A DNA stretch of 64,000 nt, taken from the NCBI GenBank assembly GCA_022791635.1, contig JAAVZL010000029.1:1-64000 (forward strand), read 5' to 3'. A model generated the notes under the pieces. It saw only the letters and a program-made list of their open reading frames with translations. It ran no database searches and had not been told where the DNA came from. Made by a program: the position numbers and the translations under genes. Source of the stretch: Lachnospiraceae bacterium (GTDB lineage: Bacteria > Bacillota > Clostridia > Lachnospirales > Lachnospiraceae). Shown piece after piece: positions 59,040 to 64,000 of this stretch; positions within the stretch are counted from its first letter, which is position 1, and the number at the start of each line of letters is the position of its first letter.

Positions 59040-59861
59040 ATGAAAATTGGAATTAATGCGGTGCTTCCTCATGAAAGCCCAAGGCAGTGGGCGGAGGATT
59101 TGGCAAAAAGGGGCTTTCAGGCTTCCTCTTTTCCGGTAGATTACAAGGCCTCCGATGCTCTGATTCATCAGTACGAGAGCATGGCGAAGGCGTATGGGAT
59201 CACCATAGCGGAGGTGGGAATCTGGCTCTCTCCCTTTGTGCCGGACGAGCGGCAGGCGAAGGAAAATCAGGAGGCATGCGTTCATGAGCTGGAGCTGGCG
59301 GATATGCTTCATGCAGGCTGCTGTGTGAATGTATCCGGAGCGGCCGGGGAGCGCTGGTATGGGTATTATCCGGAAAATGCCTCCGAGGAAATGTATCAGA
59401 GGAATGTAGCCTTTGCCCAGTATCTTCTGGATACGGTGAAGCCGAAAAATACCTGGTATACGCTGGAGCTTATGCCGTGGATGCTGCCGGACAGCGCGGA
59501 GGTGTATCTTAGGCTCCTCTGGGATGTGAACCGGGAGCGTATGGCAGTACATTTTGATCCGGTCAATCTTGTAAACAGCGTGGAAAAGGTCCGGAATTAT
59601 CAGAGCTATATGGAAAACGCCCTGCGGATGCTGGCTCCGTATATCAAGAGCTGCCACATGAAGGATTTTATTCTGGGCGACAAATTTACGCCGGATCTTG
59701 TGGAAGTGGTGCCCGGGCAGGGATATGTGGATTTAAAGCGTTATCTGGAGCTGATAAAACGGGTGGATCCGGACATGCCGGTTCTGTTTGAACACTTAAA
59801 GAACTGGGAAGAATACGAGCAGGCGCTTGCATATGTAAAAGGAATATCGGATGAGAGATAG
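59040..59861 (+). CDS. Sugar phosphate isomerase/epimerase (xylose isomerase-like TIM barrel)
   Basis: A 273-residue AP-endonuclease-2/xylose-isomerase-like TIM barrel. Expected metal ligands are visible: Glu in TWYTLELMPW, Asp in MAVHFDPVNLV, His in IKSCHMKDF and Glu in VLFEHLKNWEEY. Family members isomerise or epimerise sugars and inositols or degrade sugar acids. GGTAGAGAG precedes the ATG at 59040. It closes a three-gene operon with the two SDR-type genes. Confidence 0.88.
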   Translation: MKIGINAVLPHESPRQWAEDLAKRGFQASSFPVDYKASDALIHQYESMAKAYGITIAEVGIWLSPFVPDERQAKENQEACVHELELADMLHAGCCVNVSGAAGERWYGYYPENASEEMYQRNVAFAQYLLDTVKPKNTWYTLELMPWMLPDSAEVYLRLLWDVNRERMAVHFDPVNLVNSVEKVRNYQSYMENALRMLAPYIKSCHMKDFILGDKFTPDLVEVVPGQGYVDLKRYLELIKRVDPDMPVLFEHLKNWEEYEQALAYVKGISDER

Positions 59862-59899
59862 GAGCACATGTTATAAATAAAAATCAGAGCTTTTCCTAA

Positions 59900-60088
59900 A
59901 ATGGGGGTGTCGCAAAATAGGACGGCAGACTTTTCCAATATCCAGTGTCCGGCTGTTCGCGTACAGACTGTCTGATATGGGCGGATATTGCTTGGGCAAT
60001 GTCCGCGCAGAGCAGACAGAATGTACGAGAACCGTCCGAACAAGGGATATGGAAAAGTCTGCCGTCCTATTTTGCGACACCCCCATTT
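59900..60088. repeat. 189-bp MITE-like element with about 44-bp terminal inverted repeats
   Basis: The left end (59900-59943, starting AAATGGGGGTGTCGCAAAAT) is matched by the reverse complement of the right end (60045-60088) with one base indel. The interior is also self-complementary: CGTACAGACTGTCTG against CAGACAGAATGTACG and the hairpin GCGGATATTGC/GCAATGTCCGC. There is no open frame for a transposase, and no clear target duplication. Related arms occur in the nanE terminator hairpin. It fills most of the 268-base gap. Confidence 0.82.
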
Positions 60089-60129
60089 GATGGCAGCCGC
60101 TTCTGTGAGAGCGGCGGCGGAGGTGCGGA

Positions 60130-60369
60130 TCAGCCATGGACGGCCTCCATCATATAGCGGAGAAACCGGGAGGAATCCCGACAGTCGGAAAAGCTGAGGC
60201 ACAAATCCATAGGATTCGGAGGAAGTAGATACAGCATCTGCAGGGCCGTAGAATCACACTTTAAATCACGTGTTGATTGATCCGGAAGATGAAGCAGCAC
60301 GGAGCCATGGCTCTTCTCGATGAGGGACATAAATCTTTCTTTGTTGGGAATATACTGAAATCGAATCAT
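60130..60369 (-). CDS. Small protein of unknown function
   Basis: A 79-residue protein (MIRFQYIPNKERFMSLIEKS... ) with no recognisable domain, no signal peptide and no membrane helix. The reality of the gene rests on an ideal ribosome-binding site, AGGAGG 7 nt before the ATG on the reverse strand, and its position divergent from the AraC gene with a shared 160-base control region. Lone Cys/Asp residues (SFSDCRDSSRF) give no firm functional clue. Confidence 0.65.
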   Translation of the reverse strand: MIRFQYIPNKERFMSLIEKSHGSVLLHLPDQSTRDLKCDSTALQMLYLLPPNPMDLCLSFSDCRDSSRFLRYMMEAVHG

Positions 60370-60410
60370 AAGGGAACCTCCTCATTTTTATTATGATTTT
60401 ATGTTTTTGG

Positions 60411-60439
60411 TTGCATTCAGGTGCATCTGATGATATGAT
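60411..60439 (+). promoter_or_regulatory. Promoter of the AraC gene
   Basis: TTGCAT (60411-60416), a 17-nt spacer and TATGAT (60434-60439) lie about 90 bases before the AraC start. The spacer holds the repeat TGCAT..GGTGCATC, a possible operator. Confidence 0.6.
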
Positions 60440-60530
60440 TATATCAACAATTTCAGGAGATAAATAGAAAGAAATCTCCGATTTTTTATAACAAAACCTT
60501 CAAAAACGAGAGAAATCAAAGGAGAACGCC

Positions 60531-61436
60531 ATGGCATTGGCAAATTGCACAACCATTGCAGGAGCAGATGGACGGGAGTTAAAAAAGCATGGCTCCGCCT
60601 TTTTTCCGGTTGCAGCCTACCATGATGATTTGCGGCGGGAGGCGGTGCCCTGGCACTGGCACGAGGAGCCGGAGGCTGCCGTGATAACGGACGGGGAGGC
60701 CAGGCTTCTTGTAGAGACAGAAGTCTATCAGATAAAAAAGGGGGACGGTTATTTTATCAATACAGGCGTTTTACACGGGGTTGAGGCGCTCACGGATTCG
60801 GGGTGCTGTATGCATTCAATCGTATTTCATCCCCGCCTTGTTGGCGGCAGTGCGGAGAGTGTTTTCTGGCAGAATTATATTCGGCCCCTGCTTTTGAACC
60901 ACTGCTTTACGTGCGGGATTTTGGACGGATCTGTTCTGTGGCACCGAAAGGCCTGCGATTCCATTGAGACGGCTTGGCAGGCGATGGCGAAGGAACCCCA
61001 GGGCTATGAATTTCAGGTGCGAGGCAGTCTGTCCCAACTGATCCTTTTGCTGCATATGCATCAGCCGGAGCCAAAACGGGAGCCCTCCCAGAGGGAGCTT
61101 CGGGATGCACAGCGGATCCGGACTATGCTGCAATATATCCAGGAGCATTATATGGAAGAGGTAACCACGGCCTCTCTTGCCGCAAGCGCTATGATAAGCG
61201 AGAGTGAGTGCCTGCGCTGCTTTCACAAGACCATCGGTCTGCCTCCTATGCAGTATCTGAAGCAATTTCGAATTCAGAAGGCGGCGGAGCTTTTGATTTC
61301 TACGGAGAAAAAGATAGGGGATATCGGAGCGGAGTGTGGGTTTTTGGATACCAGCTATTTTACAAAGGTATTTCGGGAGCTTCGGGGATGCACCCCCGGA
61401 GAGTATCGGAGGCGGGAGAGAAGATATGTAAAATAA
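60531..61436 (+). CDS. AraC family transcriptional regulator with cupin sensor domain
   Basis: A 301-residue regulator. The N-terminal cupin (about 1-110) shows PWHWHEEPEAAVITDGEARLLVE and YFINTGVLHGVE, the sugar-binding AraC-type sensor. The C-terminal double helix-turn-helix (about 195-301) has TTASLAASAMISESECLRCF and the signature IGAECGFLDTSYFTKVFRELRGCTPGEYR. It most likely regulates the adjacent SDR/SDR-like/isomerase genes or the small reverse gene. GGAG precedes the ATG. Confidence 0.93.
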   Translation: MALANCTTIAGADGRELKKHGSAFFPVAAYHDDLRREAVPWHWHEEPEAAVITDGEARLLVETEVYQIKKGDGYFINTGVLHGVEALTDSGCCMHSIVFHPRLVGGSAESVFWQNYIRPLLLNHCFTCGILDGSVLWHRKACDSIETAWQAMAKEPQGYEFQVRGSLSQLILLLHMHQPEPKREPSQRELRDAQRIRTMLQYIQEHYMEEVTTASLAASAMISESECLRCFHKTIGLPPMQYLKQFRIQKAAELLISTEKKIGDIGAECGFLDTSYFTKVFRELRGCTPGEYRRRERRYVK

Positions 61437-61452
61437 TGTAAATAAAAAAATC

Positions 61453-61481
61453 TTGCATTGTCCGAAGAAATATAGTATAAT
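61453..61481 (+). promoter_or_regulatory. Promoter of carA-carB
   Basis: TTGCAT (61453-61458), a 17-nt spacer and a perfect TATAAT (61476-61481) lie about 120 bases before carA. The leader between has no clear PyrR-type terminator/antiterminator pair. Confidence 0.8.
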
Positions 61482-61598
61482 TTTTGAAATTTAAAGGCGA
61501 ATTGTGTCTTTTTTTTTGAGCAAATTTAGGAAATGCAGGGCTGCCGCCAGGTAAGCCATAAGTTTTTCCGGGAAATCCCTACGGGAAAGGAGTACGCA

Positions 61599-62678
61599 AT
61601 GAAAGCTTTTCTGATATTGGAAGACGGACATGTATTTACGGGCACCAGCATAGGCGCTTCCGGTGAGGTCATCAGTGAGATCGTCTTCAACACCTCCATG
61701 ACCGGCTATCTGGAGGTTCTAACCGATCCCTCCTATGCAGGGCAGGCAGTGACGATGACCTATCCTCTCATCGGCAACTACGGAATCTGCTCTTCGGATA
61801 TGGAGTCGAAGAGGCCCTGGGTGGACGGACTGATTGTGCGGGAGCTCTCAAGACTTCCCAGCAACTTCCGCAGCGAGACGACCATTCAGCAGTTCCTTAC
61901 GGAGCACGGCATTCCCGGGATTGCGGGGATAGACACCCGGGCCCTCACCCGAATCCTCAGGGAGAGCGGAACCATGAACGGCATGATCACCACAGAGGAG
62001 GATTTCTCCCTTCCGGAGGTTCTTCCCAGAATCAAGGCTTACCGGGCCGGCCGCGTAGTGGAGCGCGTGACCTGTCAGGAGGCTTACACCCTTCCGGGGG
62101 AAGGCTTTCGCGTAGCCCTTCTCGATCTGGGGGCAAAACAAAATATTTCCCGTTCTTTACATCAAAGAGGCTGTCAGGTAACGGTATATCCGGCGGCCAC
62201 GTCTGCACAGGAGATCCTCTCCGTTCACCCCGACGGCATCATGCTTTCCAACGGCCCCGGCGATCCCAAGGAATGTGTCTCTATTATAGAAGAAATCAAA
62301 ACCCTTTACCAGACCGATATCCCGATTTTCGCCATCTGTCTGGGGCATCAGCTGTTGGCGCTGGCCACCGGAGCCGATACCTACAAATTAAAATACGGTC
62401 ACCGGGGCGGCAATCACCCTGTTCGCGATCTGGAGACAGGAAATGTGTACATATCCTCCCAGAATCACGGCTATGCGGTGGATGCCAAAAGCTTAGACCC
62501 CTCCGTAGCCGTTCCTGCCTTTGAAAATGTCAACGACCGAACCAACGAGGGGCTTCGCTATGTGGGAAAGAACATTTTTACGGTGCAGTTCCACCCGGAG
62601 GCCTGCCCGGGGCCTCAGGATTCCGGTTACCTGTTCGACCGTTTTCTTAAAATGATGGAGGTGAAAAAGCATGCCTAA
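61599..62678 (+). CDS. carA: Carbamoyl-phosphate synthase small (glutaminase) chain
   Basis: Releases ammonia from glutamine for the large chain. The 359-residue protein has an N-terminal CPSase_sm_chain domain ([39 protein letters not shown]) and a class I amidotransferase domain with Cys in [13 protein letters not shown] and the His/Glu pair in [11 protein letters not shown]. The frame is open from 61533, but AAAGGAG fits the ATG at 61599. It overlaps carB by 8 nt. The product feeds pyrimidines and arginine. Confidence 0.96.
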   Translation: MKAFLILEDGHVFTGTSIGASGEVISEIVFNTSMTGYLEVLTDPSYAGQAVTMTYPLIGNYGICSSDMESKRPWVDGLIVRELSRLPSNFRSETTIQQFLTEHGIPGIAGIDTRALTRILRESGTMNGMITTEEDFSLPEVLPRIKAYRAGRVVERVTCQEAYTLPGEGFRVALLDLGAKQNISRSLHQRGCQVTVYPAATSAQEILSVHPDGIMLSNGPGDPKECVSIIEEIKTLYQTDIPIFAICLGHQLLALATGADTYKLKYGHRGGNHPVRDLETGNVYISSQNHGYAVDAKSLDPSVAVPAFENVNDRTNEGLRYVGKNIFTVQFHPEACPGPQDSGYLFDRFLKMMEVKKHA

Positions 62679-64000
62679 GAATCCGGATATCAAAAAAGTG
62701 CTGGTCCTTGGCTCCGGCCCCATTGTCATCGGCCAGGCGGCGGAGTTTGACTATGCAGGCACCCAGGCCTGCCGCTCCTTAAAGGAGGAGGGCATTGAGG
62801 TGGTGCTCTTAAACTCCAACCCGGCCACCATTATGACAGATAAGGACATAGCGGATCACGTCTACATTGAGCCCCTCACCGTGGAGGTGGTGGAACAGCT
62901 GATTTTGAAGGAGCAGCCGGACAGCGTGCTTCCCACTCTGGGAGGTCAGGCGGGGCTCAATCTGGCCATGGAGCTTGAGGAGCGTGGCTTTTTAAAGGAG
63001 CATAAGGTCCGCCTTATCGGAACCACCTCCGAGACCATCAAAAAGGCGGAGGACCGCCTGGAATTTAAGAGCACCATGGAAAAAATCGGAGAGCCCGTTG
63101 CAGCCTCCCTGGTGGTGGAAACCGTGGAGGACGGCCTTGCGTTTACCAATCAAATCGGCTATCCGGTGGTCTTGCGCCCTGCCTATACCTTAGGGGGAAG
63201 CGGCGGCGGCATCGCCCACAACCAGGAGGAGCTGGAGGAAATCCTGGCAAACGGCCTTCGCCTCTCCCGGGTGGGCCAGGTTCTTGTGGAGCGCTGCATT
63301 GCAGGCTGGAAGGAGATTGAGTACGAGGTCATGCGGGACGGCGCCGGCAACTGCATCACCGTCTGCAATATGGAAAACATCGATCCCGTAGGCGTTCACA
63401 CGGGAGACAGCATTGTGGTGGCTCCCTCCCAGACCCTGGGAGATAAGGAATATCAGATGCTCCGCACCTCCGCCCTTAATATTATCAGCGAGCTGAATAT
63501 TACAGGTGGCTGCAACGTCCAGTATGCCCTTCACCCGGAGAGCTTTGAGTACTGCGTCATCGAGGTGAATCCCAGGGTCAGCCGCTCCTCGGCCCTGGCC
63601 TCCAAAGCCACCGGCTATCCCATCGCCCGGGTGGCGGCCAAGATTGCCATCGGCTATACCCTGGATGAGATTCCAAACGCCATCACCGGACAGACCTTTG
63701 CCAGCTTTGAGCCCATGCTGGATTACTGCGTGGTGAAGCTGCCAAGGCTTCCCTTTGACAAATTCATCAGCGCCAAGCGGACCCTGACCACCCAGATGAA
63801 GGCCACGGGAGAGGTCATGTCCATCTGCGACAGCTTTGAGGGAGCCCTTATGAAGGCCATCCGCTCTCTGGAGCAGCATGTGGACAGCCTTTTGTCCTAT
63901 GATTTTTCCCAGCTTTCCCGGGAGGAGCTCATAAAAAAACTGGCCATTGTGGACGACCGGCGGATCTGGCTCATTGCGGAGGCTGTGCGTAAGGGCATTT
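62671..64000 (+). CDS. carB: Carbamoyl-phosphate synthase large chain, N-terminal part (partial)
   Basis: About 443 codons are visible, running off the window end. They cover the first preATP-grasp and ATP-grasp module of Car[82 protein letters not shown] and [22 protein letters not shown]. It makes carbamoyl phosphate from bicarbonate, ammonia and two ATP. The ATG lies inside the last codons of carA with GGAGGTG upstream. The second synthetase half and allosteric domain are outside. Confidence 0.96.
   Translation, partial: MPKNPDIKKVLVLGSGPIVIGQAAEFDYAGTQACRSLKEEGIEVVLLNSNPATIMTDKDIADHVYIEPLTVEVVEQLILKEQPDSVLPTLGGQAGLNLAMELEERGFLKEHKVRLIGTTSETIKKAEDRLEFKSTMEKIGEPVAASLVVETVEDGLAFTNQIGYPVVLRPAYTLGGSGGGIAHNQEELEEILANGLRLSRVGQVLVERCIAGWKEIEYEVMRDGAGNCITVCNMENIDPVGVHTGDSIVVAPSQTLGDKEYQMLRTSALNIISELNITGGCNVQYALHPESFEYCVIEVNPRVSRSSALASKATGYPIARVAAKIAIGYTLDEIPNAITGQTFASFEPMLDYCVVKLPRLPFDKFISAKRTLTTQMKATGEVMSICDSFEGALMKAIRSLEQHVDSLLSYDFSQLSREELIKKLAIVDDRRIWLIAEAVRKGI

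Noticed and set aside
59900..60088. CRISPR-like or insertion-sequence interpretation of the inverted repeat
   Set aside because: There is only one unit, without spacers, and no transposase frame inside. No CRISPR array, rRNA or tRNA gene was recognised anywhere in the window.
61482..61598. PyrR-type attenuator in the carA leader
   Set aside because: Only a weak hairpin (TTTCC/GGAAA) near the ribosome-binding site is visible; no antiterminator or U-tract.

Overview
This window looks like a chromosomal segment of an anaerobic, moderately GC-rich Firmicute, most likely Lachnospiraceae (the Enterocloster / [Clostridium] neighbourhood is a guess from gene content and codon use). Pointers are a DUF6465-type lysine/alanine-tailed protein, an anaerobic (CbiD/CbiG) cobalamin pathway, a sporulation-type PdaA deacetylase, RqcH, strong AGGAGG ribosome-binding sites and many non-ATG starts. 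I could not run any search, so all family names rest on motif recognition.

Layout. 1-2.4 kb: end of gap, then pgk and tpiA (lower glycolysis). 2.5-5.9 kb: a decayed MNT nucleotidyltransferase, a PfkB sugar kinase, a DUF4432 mutarotase-like protein and a reverse-strand PdaA-type deacetylase. 6.2-12.1 kb: a mannose-family PTS (IIA, IIB, IIC, IID) with nanE, a YcxB-like membrane protein, a reverse-strand NIF3 protein and an RpiR regulator, together an amino-sugar uptake unit that feeds N-acetylmannosamine-6-P to GlcNAc-6-P. 12.1-21.7 kb: leuB-ilvD-ilvB, an L,D-transpeptidase, and serC-serA-DUF1015. 22-24.4 kb: DUF6465 protein, a serine recombinase, and three broken gene fragments. 24.4-44.8 kb: a cobalamin riboswitch with its own terminator, followed by about 19 tightly packed genes for tetrapyrrole and cobamide synthesis, including two triple fusions (HemC-CobA-HemD and CobK-CbiE-CbiT) and an embedded yaaA. 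45-64 kb: metA (reverse), an isoamylase-type GH13 enzyme, a 5'-truncated aldo/keto reductase, a DUF2974 hydrolase, a TetR regulator, aroK, a Zn-phospholipase-C-like protein, a five-SH3 secreted protein and rqcH (both reverse), a NimA-like flavoprotein, an SDR/SDR-like/xylose-isomerase-like sugar cluster facing an AraC regulator, and carA-carB (carB runs off the end).

The most unusual signal is between the genes. A family of about 115-bp elements sits, always on the same strand, just before start codons (copies at about 3817, 7231, 18066 and 48911; shrunken copies at 13238, 42210 and 37495). Each copy has conserved GGAACTGGAA-like flanks and a conserved inner hairpin, but its long outer arms have a different sequence in nearly every copy while still pairing with each other, with G-U and compensatory changes. 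That is the mark of a conserved RNA structure. I know of no name for it. Other hairpin repeat families occur at 31.1, 44.8 and 57.6 kb (one with a 50-bp hairpin inserted into it), at 9.7 and 60.0 kb, and as single structures at 22.5, 31.2 and 56.8 kb.
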